Shown here piece after piece: positions 1 through 11,746 of a stretch of 52,140 nt of DNA. Under the pieces are notes generated by a model, which worked only from the letters and a program-made list of their open reading frames with translations, was not told the origin of the DNA and searched no databases. Both the position numbers and the translations under genes were made by a program. The stretch spans positions 1-52,140 of the forward strand of contig VBMV01000064.1 of assembly GCA_005878835.1 (NCBI GenBank), read 5' to 3'. Origin of the DNA: Gammaproteobacteria bacterium (GTDB lineage: Bacteria > Pseudomonadota > Gammaproteobacteria > Steroidobacterales > Steroidobacteraceae). Every line of letters begins with the position of its first letter. Position 1 is the stretch's first letter.

Positions 1-1916
1 ATGATCTCGAGGTTCCCTCGCACCCTCAGGGGTCCGTTGGCCTGCGGATCGATCGCCAGCACGCCATCGCGCACCGGCAGCACGTCGGTCTTGCCACTCG
101 GCGGCTCCCCAGTCGCCGTGAAGCCGATCTCGTGATGCGAGCCGTCGCAGTACGGCTTGTTCTTGGACGCCCCGCAGCGGCATAGCGTGGCGCGGAAACC
201 CGCCGCCGCGCCGTCGATCTGCAGCTGAGCGCGAAATGCGTACGGGCCGCCCTCGCGCACGCTCGCGAGATTGACCGGCGGCACGGGCTCCTCGGGCGCC
301 CCATCCTTGCGCCGATACCGGATCGCGCCCGAGGGGCAGGCATGCGCCACCTCGACCAGCCGCTCCACCGGCATGGCGTCGGGGTGGATCCACGGTCCCT
401 TCACGTTGGCGAGAAACACCTTCGGCGCCCCGGTGACGCAGAAGCGCGAATGGATGCAGCGCCTCGCTTCGAACGCGAGCTCGATCCGCTCTCCCTGCAC
501 GGTCTCCACGCCGCCGCTGACTGTCGAGGCCGGCGCGGCGCCGGAGGCCGCGGCAGCGTCGGCCCCCGCGGCAGCTCCCGCGGCTGCCTCGGGCGCCGCC
601 CCAGTCGCTACGCCCTGGGGCCTGGCTGCGGGCGCGGCACTCGTTGCAGCGGCCGGCGTGAGATCGAAGCGCTGCTGGGCCCTCGAGGCCAGCGAGGCCA
701 GCTGGTCCGCGGCGGCCACCGCGCGGGCATCGCCGCCGGCGCGCAGCGCCGCGGCTCCTTCGGCCAGCTGTGCGAAGCGCTCGACGAACACGCGCCGCGC
801 GGCCGGTCCGGGTGGCAGCGCGGCGGAGTCACGCAGCGTGATGAACGACATGCCGGCATTGCATTGCGGGTTCGACGGCCCCGCCGGCAAGCGCGCCGCG
901 CGCTCGGCGAGCGGCATGACCGCCTGCATGAGACCGATCGCCAGATCCACGGCGAGGGACTTTTCCGCACTCGGGCCGCGCACCGCATAGGCGTAGGCGA
1001 GCAGGCGCAGCATCAGCCCGTAGCAGGCGTTGGCGAGATCCACGGTCGCCACCGCGTCCGGGTTCTCCAGCCACACGCGCCCCTCGGGCCGTGGCGGGCG
1101 GCGCAGCACCGGGTTGGTGGCGGCCGGGAACGCGGGCGCGAACGCCGGGTTGCGCTCGGTCAGCGCCTGCAACTCGGCGCGGATTCCCAGGAATTTCTGG
1201 TAGTGCGAGCCGACCGAGTCGCGCGGCGCGCCCTCGCCCTGCTCGACGATCGCCGCGAACGCGGCGAGCGCGGTCTTCAGGCACACGACGTGCCGCGCAC
1301 CGGGCAGGTTCACTTCCTCCGGCGAGAGCTGCAACGCCCGATCGCCGTCGAACGCGTTCGCCTCGCCGCAGTGCGCCACCAGGGCGCGCAGGCCCTCCCC
1401 GAGGGCCGCGTAGAAGTCCCCGACGGTGTCGTAGTTGACGCCCATGGGGGTGAGTCGCGCCCCGCTGGTGCCGCCGCGCACGTAGCTGCGCTCGTAGGCA
1501 AAGCCGCCGCCCTCCGGCTCGGTCGAGCCGTGCGGACGCTCGAGGAACACGAAGTGCTGCAGGGTGTGGGCGTTGAACGGGGCGAGCTTGACCACCACGC
1601 TCGCCGGCAGCAGGCCCGGATCGAGCGGAAAATTCGTGCGTCCGAAGCGTGGACTGCCGCCGAGGCCGGAGGTGATGTTCCACACCGCCGCGAGGTGGCC
1701 CATCTCCTCGATCGCGACCCCGAGCAGCACCTGGCGCCAGCGGCGCACCGCCGCGGCTTCCTCGACGCCGAGCCCCTCGCGCTCCCCGTCCCTGAGGCTC
1801 GCCGCGGCGTACAGGTAGGTGCACATGAGGTTGTGCTCGAGCTCCGCGGCCTCGTAGAGCGCGTGCAGCAGCACCTCGCGCTGCGTGAGGGCGGGCGCCG
1901 GGGTGACGTCGTTCAT
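1..1916 (-). CDS. Ferritin-like / 4Fe-4S / CDGSH iron-sulfur fusion protein (3' end outside window)
   Basis: The frame is open from an ATG at 1914-1916 to the left edge, at least 638 residues with no stop. The N-terminus (about residues 10-230) looks like the VioB-type ferritin-like family: helical, with a Glu/His-rich segment at residues 22-28 and a later IEEMGHL motif typical of di-iron four-helix bundles. After an Ala-rich linker (about 440-475) comes a divergent single-cluster ferredoxin module with Cys487, Cys493 and a later ACPSGAI segment. It is followed by a CDGSH zinc-finger-type 2Fe-2S site, with Cys579, Cys581, Cys590 and His594 in CRCGASKNKPYCDGSH. The substrate is unknown; ferritin-like VioB relatives act on amino-acid-derived imines, but this is a distant relation. 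It lies 91 bases downstream of prfC on the same strand. The domain calls are solid, the function is not. Confidence 0.85.
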   Translation of the reverse strand, partial: MNDVTPAPALTQREVLLHALYEAAELEHNLMCTYLYAAASLRDGEREGLGVEEAAAVRRWRQVLLGVAIEEMGHLAAVWNITSGLGGSPRFGRTNFPLDPGLLPASVVVKLAPFNAHTLQHFVFLERPHGSTEPEGGGFAYERSYVRGGTSGARLTPMGVNYDTVGDFYAALGEGLRALVAHCGEANAFDGDRALQLSPEEVNLPGARHVVCLKTALAAFAAIVEQGEGAPRDSVGSHYQKFLGIRAELQALTERNPAFAPAFPAATNPVLRRPPRPEGRVWLENPDAVATVDLANACYGLMLRLLAYAYAVRGPSAEKSLAVDLAIGLMQAVMPLAERAARLPAGPSNPQCNAGMSFITLRDSAALPPGPAARRVFVERFAQLAEGAAALRAGGDARAVAAADQLASLASRAQQRFDLTPAAATSAAPAARPQGVATGAAPEAAAGAAAGADAAAASGAAPASTVSGGVETVQGERIELAFEARRCIHSRFCVTGAPKVFLANVKGPWIHPDAMPVERLVEVAHACPSGAIRYRRKDGAPEEPVPPVNLASVREGGPYAFRAQLQIDGAAAGFRATLCRCGASKNKPYCDGSHHEIGFTATGEPPSGKTDVLPVRDGVLAIDPQANGPLRVRGNLEI

Positions 1917-2007
1917 GGGTCGGCCTGTTGCGGTATGTGGCGTGTGCCGTGCACGTCTATGTCGCACAAATCCGCGCGCCGCGCCATACCCCGAAATCGG
2001 CGTTCCT

Positions 2008-3597
<1,590 letters not shown>

Positions 3598-3613
3598 ACG
3601 CTTGCGCGGGAGC

Positions 3614-4114
3614 TCAGGGCGAGGGGGCGTGGGAAGCGCGCAGAGCGAGCTTGAGCACGGCGGCATCCTCGCGACCGCTCAGCGCCTGATAGTAGCCGCG
3701 CCGGCTGCCGACCTGCTCGAAGCCCATCGACAGGTACAGACGGATCGCTGCGGTGTTGGAGGGCCGTACCTCGAGAAACGCGGCTCCCATGCCGGCGGCG
3801 GCCGCGCGCTCGATCAGCGAGCCGAGCAGGCGCTTGCCCACGCCGCGGCAGCGGAACGCCTCGCTCACACACAGATTGAGGATGTGCGCCTCGCCCGCAC
3901 CGACACTCATGACTCCGTAACCCAACAGAGCCCGGCTCAGCGTCACCACGCGGCACACGTACCCCACGCGCAGGCAGTCGCGGAAGATCCCCTCGCTCCA
4001 GGGGAACTGGTAAGAGGAGCGCTCGATGTCCACCACCTCCGCGACGTCGGCCGCGCGCATGGGTCGGATCACGACCTCGGGCGAGGTCTTCAGCAGCTCA
4101 GGAGCGGTTGCCAT
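3614..4114 (-). CDS. rimI: Ribosomal-protein-alanine N-acetyltransferase (GNAT)
   Basis: This 166-residue GNAT-fold acetyltransferase would transfer acetyl from acetyl-CoA to the N-terminal alanine of ribosomal protein S18. The acetyl-CoA binding motif A is visible as [10 protein letters not shown], followed by [18 protein letters not shown], the usual RimI signature (N near a Y-x-x-x-GF stretch). The N-terminus [13 protein letters not shown] also matches RimI. The gene start overlaps the upstream uracil-DNA glycosylase by 17 bases, which indicates translational coupling. RimI beside a family-4 UDG is common in proteobacteria. A general GNAT with another target cannot be excluded from sequence alone. 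Confidence 0.92.
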   Translation of the reverse strand: MATAPELLKTSPEVVIRPMRAADVAEVVDIERSSYQFPWSEGIFRDCLRVGYVCRVVTLSRALLGYGVMSVGAGEAHILNLCVSEAFRCRGVGKRLLGSLIERAAAAGMGAAFLEVRPSNTAAIRLYLSMGFEQVGSRRGYYQALSGREDAAVLKLALRASHAPSP

Positions 4115-4841
4115 CAGTCACTGCGCCTTGGGTCAGTTGCTGGTACACGCTGCGGGCAAATTTCAGGTCTTCCCATGCCTTGCGCTTGTCCGCCGGCGTG
4201 CGCAGCAGATAAGCGGGATGATACGTCACCACCAGCGGGGTGTTCAGCTCACCAAAACGATGCACCCGCCCCCGCAGCCTGCCGAGCTTCACGTCGGTGG
4301 CGAGCAGGTTCTGCGCGGCGATCCGCCCGACCGCGAGCATGATCTTCGGCTGCAACAGCGCGATCTGCCGCACCAGGTACGGCAGGCACGCCGCCACTTC
4401 CTCGGGCCGCGGGTCGCGGTTCCCCGGGGGACGGCTCTTCAGCACGTTGGCGATGTAGACGTTGGTCCTGCGATCGAGCCCGATGGCGCGCAGCATGGCA
4501 TCCAGCAGCTGGCCGGCCGCGCCCACGAACGGCTCGCCGCGCCGATCCTCTTCGGCTCCGGGCGCCTCGCCGATCACCAGCCAGTCGGCGCGCTTCGGCC
4601 CCACGCCCAGGACCCCTTGCGTGCGGGTGAGGTGCAGCGGGCAGCGGGTGCACTGCAGGACCTCGGAACGCAGCGCTTCCCAGCGCGCCGCGGTGTCGGC
4701 GGCCGGCGGCGCCGCTTCACGCTCCGCCGCCGCGGCGTCGGGGGCGCGGCCGCGAGCGGCGCCCGCGCCGCCGTCCCGGCGGCTCACCCACAGGTCGATA
4801 CCGATCGCCTCGAGGTACTGCATGCGCCGCTCTCGCTGCAT
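4098..4841 (-). CDS. Family-4 uracil-DNA glycosylase, missing one cluster cysteine
   Basis: A 247-residue type-4 (UDGa) uracil-DNA glycosylase that would excise uracil from DNA in base excision repair. Motif A appears as [20 protein letters not shown] and the C-terminal motif as YHPAYLLR. The family binds a 4Fe-4S cluster with four cysteines. Here the first pair is Cys64-x2-Cys67 and the last is Cys152, but the third position, normally NVxKCRPP, reads NVLKSRPP (Ser136, codon AGC at 4434-4436). Only three cysteines exist in the whole protein. Residues 20-55 form a low-complexity Ala/Arg linker between a short N-terminal strand and the core. The start could also be Met7. It overlaps rimI and begins 6 bases after pssA ends. 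Confidence 0.93.
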   Translation of the reverse strand: MQRERRMQYLEAIGIDLWVSRRDGGAGAARGRAPDAAAAEREAAPPAADTAARWEALRSEVLQCTRCPLHLTRTQGVLGVGPKRADWLVIGEAPGAEEDRRGEPFVGAAGQLLDAMLRAIGLDRRTNVYIANVLKSRPPGNRDPRPEEVAACLPYLVRQIALLQPKIMLAVGRIAAQNLLATDVKLGRLRGRVHRFGELNTPLVVTYHPAYLLRTPADKRKAWEDLKFARSVYQQLTQGAVTDGNRS

Positions 4842-4847
4842 ACGCGC

Positions 4848-5630
4848 TCAGGCTCCGGCCGCCGGTGCGCCCCGCACGCTGCGCCGCAGACGGCGCCCCA
4901 CCCACAGCAGAGGCGCCGACAGCGCGTACGTGCCGAACATGGACAGCAGCATGGTGGGCGGATCGATGGCGATCAGCACGAAGAACAGCGGCACGAGCAG
5001 CATGTAGACGAACTTGATGCGCCGGTCGAGATCGAACTGCTTGAAGCTCGGATAGCCGAAGCGGCTCACCATGAGGGCTCCGGCGCTCGCGGTAACGGCA
5101 AAGGCCGCGATCAGCCCGATGAGTCTCGGCTCGTGCCACTCGCTGAAGAACCACACGAACGCCGCCACGATGGCCGCCGCCGACGGGCTCGGCAGCCCCT
5201 CGAAGTAGCGCTTGTCGGCGCTGGCCGCGCGCGCGTTGAAGCGCGCCAGCCGCAGCGCCGCCGCCACCGCGTAGAAGAAGCACGCGAGCCAGCCGAAACG
5301 CCCCCAGAAATGGCCGTATTCCGCGATGCGCACCACGCCCCACTGGTAGGCGACGATGGCCGGCGCGAGCCCGAAGGCCACCATGTCGGCGAGACTGTCG
5401 TACTCCTTGCCGAAGAAGCTCTCGGTGCGCGTCAGTCGGGCGATGCGCCCGTCGAGCGTGTCGAAGATCATGGCCGCAAACACCGCCATGCCCGCGTGAT
5501 CGAAGTGCTTGTCGATGGCCGCCACGACCGCGTAGAAGCCCGAGAACAGGCATCCCGTGGTGAGAAGATTCGGCAGCAGGTAAATGCCCTTGCTGCGGGG
5601 TCTGGTGTAGTCCTGGGAGTCGCTCGCCAC
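4848..5630 (-). CDS. pssA: CDP-diacylglycerol-serine O-phosphatidyltransferase
   Basis: This integral membrane enzyme makes phosphatidylserine, the precursor of phosphatidylethanolamine. The CDP-alcohol phosphatidyltransferase signature is complete: DTLDGRIAR, then G and two spaced aspartates in [11 protein letters not shown]. Several hydrophobic segments follow, and PSPSAAA is typical of the PssA type. I place the start at GTG 5630 (260 residues). A longer in-frame reading to 5732 would cross the proS start and has no homology at its N-terminus. A short hydrophilic leader precedes the first membrane segment, as in other gram-negative PssA. It is divergent from proS, and the shared upstream region holds an inverted repeat. 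Confidence 0.93.
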   Translation of the reverse strand: MASDSQDYTRPRSKGIYLLPNLLTTGCLFSGFYAVVAAIDKHFDHAGMAVFAAMIFDTLDGRIARLTRTESFFGKEYDSLADMVAFGLAPAIVAYQWGVVRIAEYGHFWGRFGWLACFFYAVAAALRLARFNARAASADKRYFEGLPSPSAAAIVAAFVWFFSEWHEPRLIGLIAAFAVTASAGALMVSRFGYPSFKQFDLDRRIKFVYMLLVPLFFVLIAIDPPTMLLSMFGTYALSAPLLWVGRRLRRSVRGAPAAGA

Positions 5631-5637
5631 GACGGCA

Positions 5638-5687
5638 ATCTTATCAGGGGCCTCCTGATAAGATGCCACCGACCCCGACTTATCAGG
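5638..5687. promoter_or_regulatory. Three-copy CTTATCAGG repeat (candidate operator) between pssA and proS
   Basis: An 11-base inverted repeat, ATCTTATCAGG and CCTGATAAGAT (5638-5648 and 5654-5664) around a 5-base loop, is followed by a third direct copy of CTTATCAGG at 5679-5687. All three copies lie in the 70-base gap between the divergent starts of pssA (5630) and proS (5701). The symmetry and the third half-site are seen directly. That it is a regulator binding site is inference; a hairpin in the proS leader transcript is the alternative. I do not recognise the motif. Confidence 0.5.
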
Positions 5688-5700
5688 TAAGCGCGCCGCG

Positions 5701-7410
5701 ATGAGGCTGTCCCAATACCCGATCAACACCATGAAAGAGACCCCCGCGGAAGCGGAGGTGCTGAGTCACCAGCTGATGCTGCGGGCCGGGCTCATCCGGC
5801 GCGTGGCGGCGGGCCTGTACAGCTGGCTGCCGCTCGGACTGCGGGTGCTGCAGAAGGTGGAACGCATCATCCGCGAGGAAATGAACCGGGCCGGTGCTTT
5901 CGAGCTGGTCATGCCGGTGATACAGCCGGCGGAGCTGTGGCAGGAGTCGGGCCGCTGGACCGAGTACGGACCGGAGCTGCTGCGCATCAAGGACCGGCAC
6001 GAGCGCGACTTCGTGGCCGGTCCTACCCACGAAGAGGTGATCACCGACATCGCGCGGCGCGAGCTGCAGAGCTACCGGCAGCTGCCGGTGAACTTCTATC
6101 AGATCCAGACGAAATTCCGCGACGAGGTGCGGCCGCGCTTCGGCGTCATGCGGGCACGCGAATTCATCATGAAGGATGCGTATTCCTTTCATCTCGACGA
6201 AGCCTCGCTGCAGGCGGGTTATCAGGCGATGTACGACGCTTACACGAGGATCTTCACGCGCACCGGACTGACCTTCCGCGCCGTGCGCGCCCACTCCGGC
6301 GCCATCGGCGGGGAGGTCTCGCAGGAGTTCCACGTGCTCGCGGCCTCGGGCGAGGATGCGATCGCGTTCTCCGATGAGGACGGGTACGCGGCCAACCTGG
6401 AGGCCGCCGTCGCGGCGCCACCCGCCCAGGCGCGCCCCGCGCCGCAGCAGCCGCTGCGCAAGGTGGCGACTCCCGGTGCGCGCACCATCGCCGAGCTCGC
6501 GCGCTTCCTGAAGGTGGACCCCGCGCGCTGCCTGAAGACCCTCATTGTCGAGGGCCGCGGCGAGCAGGTCGTGGCCCTGGCGCTGCGCGGCGATCACGAG
6601 CTGAACGCCGTCAAGGCGCAAAGGCTCGAGGGCGTGGCGAGCCCGCTGCGCATGGCGAGCGCGCAACGCGTCCTCGAGGCCACCGGCGCCGAGCCCGGAT
6701 ACGTCGGCCTGGTGGGGCTGAAGTGCCGCGTGTATGCCGATCACAGCGCACTCGCGCTCGCGGACTTCGTGTGCGGCGCCAACGAGAAGGACATGCACCT
6801 GACGGGCGTGAACTGGGAGCGCGACGTGGGCGGCGCCATCCCCGCGGATCTGCGCAACGTCGTCGAGGGCGATCCCAGCCCGACCGGCGCCGGCAGGCTG
6901 AAGATCGCGCGCGGCATCGAGGTCGGTCACATCTTCCAGCTGGGCCGCAAGTACAGCGAGCCCATGAAGGCGCTGGTGCTCGATGAGGCCGGCCGCGAGA
7001 CCGCGCTCTACATGGGCTGCTACGGTATCGGTGTGACGCGCATCGTGGCCGCGGCCATCGAACAGAACCACGATGAGCGTGGCATCATCTGGCCGGCGCC
7101 GATCGCGCCCTTTCAGGTGGTCCTGGTATCCCTGAACCTGCAAAAATCCGCTCGTGTCCGCGAGGTCAGTGACCGCCTGTATGCCGAGCTCACCGCCGCC
7201 GGAATCGAGGTGTTGTACGACGACCGTGACGCGCGAGCGGGCGTCAAGTTCGCCGACGCCGAGCTGCTCGGGATCCCGCACCGGCTGGTGGTGGCGGATC
7301 GCGGCCTGGAGGCCGGCAGACTCGAGTACCGCCAGCGGCGCGAGAGCGCGAGCACCGAGCTCCCCGCGGACGGCGCGCTCGAGTTCATGCGCGCACGCCT
7401 CGGGGCTTGA
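5701..7410 (+). CDS. proS: Prolyl-tRNA synthetase (bacterial type with INS editing domain)
   Basis: A 569-residue class II synthetase that charges tRNA-Pro. The N-terminus [20 protein letters not shown] aligns with the family start, which fixes the ATG at 5701. Motif 2 ([21 protein letters not shown]) and motif 3 ([14 protein letters not shown]) are present. Between them, about residues 225-380, sits the INS/YbaK-like editing insertion that hydrolyses Ala-tRNA-Pro. The C-terminal anticodon-binding domain ends at EFMRARLGA. The length is normal for the bacterial type. A lytic transglycosylase gene follows after 22 bases. Confidence 0.98.
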   Translation: MRLSQYPINTMKETPAEAEVLSHQLMLRAGLIRRVAAGLYSWLPLGLRVLQKVERIIREEMNRAGAFELVMPVIQPAELWQESGRWTEYGPELLRIKDRHERDFVAGPTHEEVITDIARRELQSYRQLPVNFYQIQTKFRDEVRPRFGVMRAREFIMKDAYSFHLDEASLQAGYQAMYDAYTRIFTRTGLTFRAVRAHSGAIGGEVSQEFHVLAASGEDAIAFSDEDGYAANLEAAVAAPPAQARPAPQQPLRKVATPGARTIAELARFLKVDPARCLKTLIVEGRGEQVVALALRGDHELNAVKAQRLEGVASPLRMASAQRVLEATGAEPGYVGLVGLKCRVYADHSALALADFVCGANEKDMHLTGVNWERDVGGAIPADLRNVVEGDPSPTGAGRLKIARGIEVGHIFQLGRKYSEPMKALVLDEAGRETALYMGCYGIGVTRIVAAAIEQNHDERGIIWPAPIAPFQVVLVSLNLQKSARVREVSDRLYAELTAAGIEVLYDDRDARAGVKFADAELLGIPHRLVVADRGLEAGRLEYRQRRESASTELPADGALEFMRARLGA

Positions 7411-7432
7411 GGCCGCAACGCCGGCAGCGCGC

Positions 7433-8050
7433 GTGCGCCCGCTTCTCGCTGTTGCGCTCGCCGCCGCGCTCGGCGTCGGCGTGCCTCGGGCTACGCGCGC
7501 CGACGGGCAGCGTGACCCGCAGCTGCAGTCGGTGGTCGCGAAGGCGATCGCGGAGGCGCAGTGCTTCACCGACCAGTACGACTCCGCCGTCTGGTACACG
7601 CTGATGGAGCCGCGGCTGCGGCGCATCATCAAGGAGAAAGACGAGCGTCTCGATATTCTCAGGCAGGTGTACTGCGAGACGCACCGGCCGGGGGAGGCGC
7701 GTTTGCCACCGGGCCTGGTCATGGCGCTCATCGACGTCGAGAGTCGCTTCGATCGCTGGGCGGTATCGCCTGCGGGCGCGGTCGGTCTCATGCAGGTGAT
7801 GCCGTTCTGGCCCGAGCGCCTCGGCATGCGCCGCCACGAGCTGATACACGTCGCGCCCAACATCCGCATGGGTTGCGCGATCCTGCGCTTCTACCTCGGC
7901 TACGAGCGCAACGACGTGCGCAAGGCGCTGGCGCGCTACAACGGCAGCCCCGGGCGGCGTGACTACCCGGACCTGGTCCTCAGCCAGTGGACGCGCTGGA
8001 GCGGCGCGGATGATCTCGGGTTTCCCAAGACGCCGCCCGCGCCGCGCTAG
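7433..8050 (+). CDS. Exported lytic transglycosylase (SLT domain)
   Basis: A small periplasmic murein-cleaving enzyme of about 205 residues. The GTG at 7433 gives a clean Sec signal peptide (VRPLLAVALAAALGVGVP, cleavage near ATRADG); longer in-frame starts would lie inside proS and add nonsense residues. The SLT fold core is visible: ALIDVESRFDRWAVSPAGA with the catalytic Glu in VES, then GLMQVMPFW and later ALARYNGSPG. No peptidoglycan-binding (LysM) module is present. The gene is probably cotranscribed with proS, an arrangement seen in related gammaproteobacteria. The start codon is less certain than the product. Confidence 0.9.
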   Translation: MRPLLAVALAAALGVGVPRATRADGQRDPQLQSVVAKAIAEAQCFTDQYDSAVWYTLMEPRLRRIIKEKDERLDILRQVYCETHRPGEARLPPGLVMALIDVESRFDRWAVSPAGAVGLMQVMPFWPERLGMRRHELIHVAPNIRMGCAILRFYLGYERNDVRKALARYNGSPGRRDYPDLVLSQWTRWSGADDLGFPKTPPAPR

Positions 8051-8095
8051 TGCATCCTCGGGCGCGCCGGCGCGCGTCGCAGCTGCGCCCCGCGC

Positions 8096-10039
8096 CTACC
8101 TCGCGCCGGCGTGCTTCGCGGGCGCGTGTGGCGCCAACATGCGTGCCACGCCCTCGCGGCGCGAGTCGGCCGCCCCCTCATAGCTGCCGTCGGCGAGGCG
8201 CGCCACGCCGTGCAATCCGGAGTTCTCGGCATGGCCGCTCTTCAGCTCGATGCCCCGCTCGCGCAGCCCGGCGAGCAGCGCGGGAGGGAGCTTCGCGATC
8301 TCACCGCTGAAGGTGTCGCCGCGTGCGATGAGGTTCGGCAGCTCGATCGCCTGTTCGAGCGACAGCTTCCAGGCGAGCAATCCCACCAGGGCCTTGGCAT
8401 TGTATTCGAGAATCGCGGAGCCGCCCGGAGAGCCGAGGGCGGCGACGAAGTTGCCGGCGCGGTCCAGAACGATGACCGGTGACATCGAGGAGCGCGGACG
8501 CTTGCCGCCCTGTACCGCATTGGCGACCGTGCGCCCGGCGTCCGTGGGTACGAAGGAGAAGTCGGTGAGCTGATTGTTGAGCACGAACCCACGCACCGTG
8601 CGCCCGGAGCCGAAGATCGATTCCACGGTGGTCGTCATCGAGACCGCGTTGCCGTCCGCGTCCACGATCACGAAGTGGCTCGTTCCCGCGGACTCCGCGG
8701 TCGCATCCCGGCCGCGCGGCATGGAGAGCTCGCCCGGCGGCGGCGCCGGGCCGGCATGCTGGCCGATCAGCTGCACACGCAGCCGTACGTAGGCGGGATC
8801 GAGCAAGCGCTCCACCGGCACCGGCACGAAGCGCGGATCGGCAACGTAGCGGTCACGGTCGGCGTAGATGAGACGACTCGCCTGCGCGAACAGGAACCAG
8901 GCCTGAGGGTCGGTGGGGCGCCGACCGGCGATATCGGTGCGGTCGAGCATGGAGAGCATCTCCAGCAGACACACGCCGCTCGAGGGCGGCGGCGGCACGC
9001 ACACCGAGTAGCCGCGGTAAGGGCGGCACAGTGGTTCGGCCCAGGTGGCGCGATACGAGCTCAGGTCCTTGAGCGTCATGGTCCCCGGGAACGGCGCCTG
9101 GTGGGTGGTGGCCACGATCTCGTAGGCAATCGCACCCTGGTAGAGGGCACGCGGCCCGTCGAGCGCGATGCGCTCCAGTGTCCGGGCGTATTCGGGATTG
9201 CGAAACAGGTCACCCTCCTGGATGGTGTCGCCGTCGGGGCGCGAGAACAGCGTGCGCACCTCGTTGGTGGGCGGAACGGGCGATCCCTCGCCGAGAAACA
9301 TCGCCAGCCGCGCCGGCACCCTGAACCCCGCCGTCGCGGCACGAATCGCCGGCTGGAAGAGCTCCTTCCAGCGTAGCGCCCCGAACCTGGCGTGCGCGGC
9401 GTGCAGCATGGCGATTGCGCCCGGCACGCCGGTGGAGCGTCCGCTGCGCACCGCTACCACGAACGGCAGCGGCTTGCCGTGCTCGTCCAGAAACATGTCG
9501 GGCTGCGCGCCGGCCGGCGCGCGCTCGCGGCCATCGATGGCGCTCACCTTGCGCGTGTGCCCGTCGTAGTACAGCAGGAACGCACCGCCGGCGATCCCGG
9601 AGCTCTGCGGCTCGACGAGTCCGAGCATCGCCTGCACGGCAACGGCGGCATCGACCGCGTTGCCCCCCTTGCCCAGAATCTCGAGTCCGGCGTCGACGGC
9701 CAGCGGATTGGCGGCCGCGACCCACGCCGGTTGCGCGCCGCGCGGGTGGCGATGGAACAGGGAGACCCGAGCGGGCGGTGCCGATCCGGTTGGCGGTGCC
9801 ACGGGAGCGGCCGGCAGCGCCTCGGCCGCGGCCGGTGCGGGCGCCGGAAGGGCTGGCTGCGCCGCAGGGGGCTCCTGCGCTGCAGGGGACACCTGTGCCT
9901 CAGCCTGTTGGTCGGTTGCCGGCGGTGACGGCTCATCGGCGGGCAGCGGCGGGTCCGCACCCACCGCCAACGTGGCCGAGGCCAACAGCGCCAGCGCAGC
10001 CAGGGTCGACAGGGGGGAGAGTCTGTGCGACATCCGCAT
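8096..10039 (-). CDS. ggt: Gamma-glutamyltransferase (exported)
   Basis: A 647-residue periplasmic enzyme that transfers or hydrolyses the gamma-glutamyl group of glutathione. It has a Sec signal peptide (LSTLAALALLASATLAVGA). An unusually long Pro/Ala-rich linker, about residues 30-90, precedes the conserved domain that begins VAAANPLAVDAGLEILGKGG. The autoprocessing and catalytic threonine is Thr453 in AGTSHFVIVD, and PRSSMSPVIVLD and GSPGGSAILEY complete the small subunit. The order large subunit then small subunit is normal. acyP ends 4 bases upstream of this start, so the two are likely cotranscribed. The start may be Met1 or Met3. Confidence 0.95.
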   Translation of the reverse strand: MRMSHRLSPLSTLAALALLASATLAVGADPPLPADEPSPPATDQQAEAQVSPAAQEPPAAQPALPAPAPAAAEALPAAPVAPPTGSAPPARVSLFHRHPRGAQPAWVAAANPLAVDAGLEILGKGGNAVDAAVAVQAMLGLVEPQSSGIAGGAFLLYYDGHTRKVSAIDGRERAPAGAQPDMFLDEHGKPLPFVVAVRSGRSTGVPGAIAMLHAAHARFGALRWKELFQPAIRAATAGFRVPARLAMFLGEGSPVPPTNEVRTLFSRPDGDTIQEGDLFRNPEYARTLERIALDGPRALYQGAIAYEIVATTHQAPFPGTMTLKDLSSYRATWAEPLCRPYRGYSVCVPPPPSSGVCLLEMLSMLDRTDIAGRRPTDPQAWFLFAQASRLIYADRDRYVADPRFVPVPVERLLDPAYVRLRVQLIGQHAGPAPPPGELSMPRGRDATAESAGTSHFVIVDADGNAVSMTTTVESIFGSGRTVRGFVLNNQLTDFSFVPTDAGRTVANAVQGGKRPRSSMSPVIVLDRAGNFVAALGSPGGSAILEYNAKALVGLLAWKLSLEQAIELPNLIARGDTFSGEIAKLPPALLAGLRERGIELKSGHAENSGLHGVARLADGSYEGAADSRREGVARMLAPHAPAKHAGAR

Positions 10040-10043
10040 CAGG

Positions 10044-10325
10044 TCACTTGGTGTGAAAACCCGCGGAACGCCGCAGCGCGTCGACCGCGGTGTCGGTCAC
10101 TTCCACCGCGGTGACCCTGCAGCCCGAGGAGCCGATCCACAGCCATTTCACGAACGCGGACACCGCCGCATCCTCGCCGCACGCCAGCACCTCGACACGC
10201 CCGTCCGCAAGATTGTGTGCGTATCCGCTCACGCCCAGCTCCTGTGCGCGCCGCGCGGCGGTGTGGCGGTAGAACACGCCCTGGACGCGACCGCTGACCA
10301 GACATTTCTTGCAGATCATGCGCAA
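10044..10325 (-). CDS. acyP: Acylphosphatase
   Basis: A 93-residue cytosolic enzyme that hydrolyses acyl phosphates. The family signature is intact: VSGRVQGVFYRHTAARRAQELGV with the catalytic Arg, and GYAHNLADGRVEV with the catalytic Asn. The length matches the family. Two N-terminal cysteines (ICKKC) are slightly unusual. It is the promoter-proximal gene of a likely acyP-ggt unit and is divergent from the wrbA-like gene, with a 113-base gap between the two starts in which I see no clear site. Confidence 0.93.
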   Translation of the reverse strand: MRMICKKCLVSGRVQGVFYRHTAARRAQELGVSGYAHNLADGRVEVLACGEDAAVSAFVKWLWIGSSGCRVTAVEVTDTAVDALRRSAGFHTK

Positions 10326-10369
10326 CGAATACTACTTGAGATCCGCACGCGCGTGCCTTGCGCAGATGA

Positions 10370-11734
<1,365 letters not shown>

Positions 11735-11746
11735 GTACGTTCAGCG

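Noticed and set aside
5683..7869. 728-residue minus-strand open frame opposite proS and the transglycosylase
   Set aside because: It is antisense to two well-supported genes, has no family motif and is a product of GC-rich codon bias.
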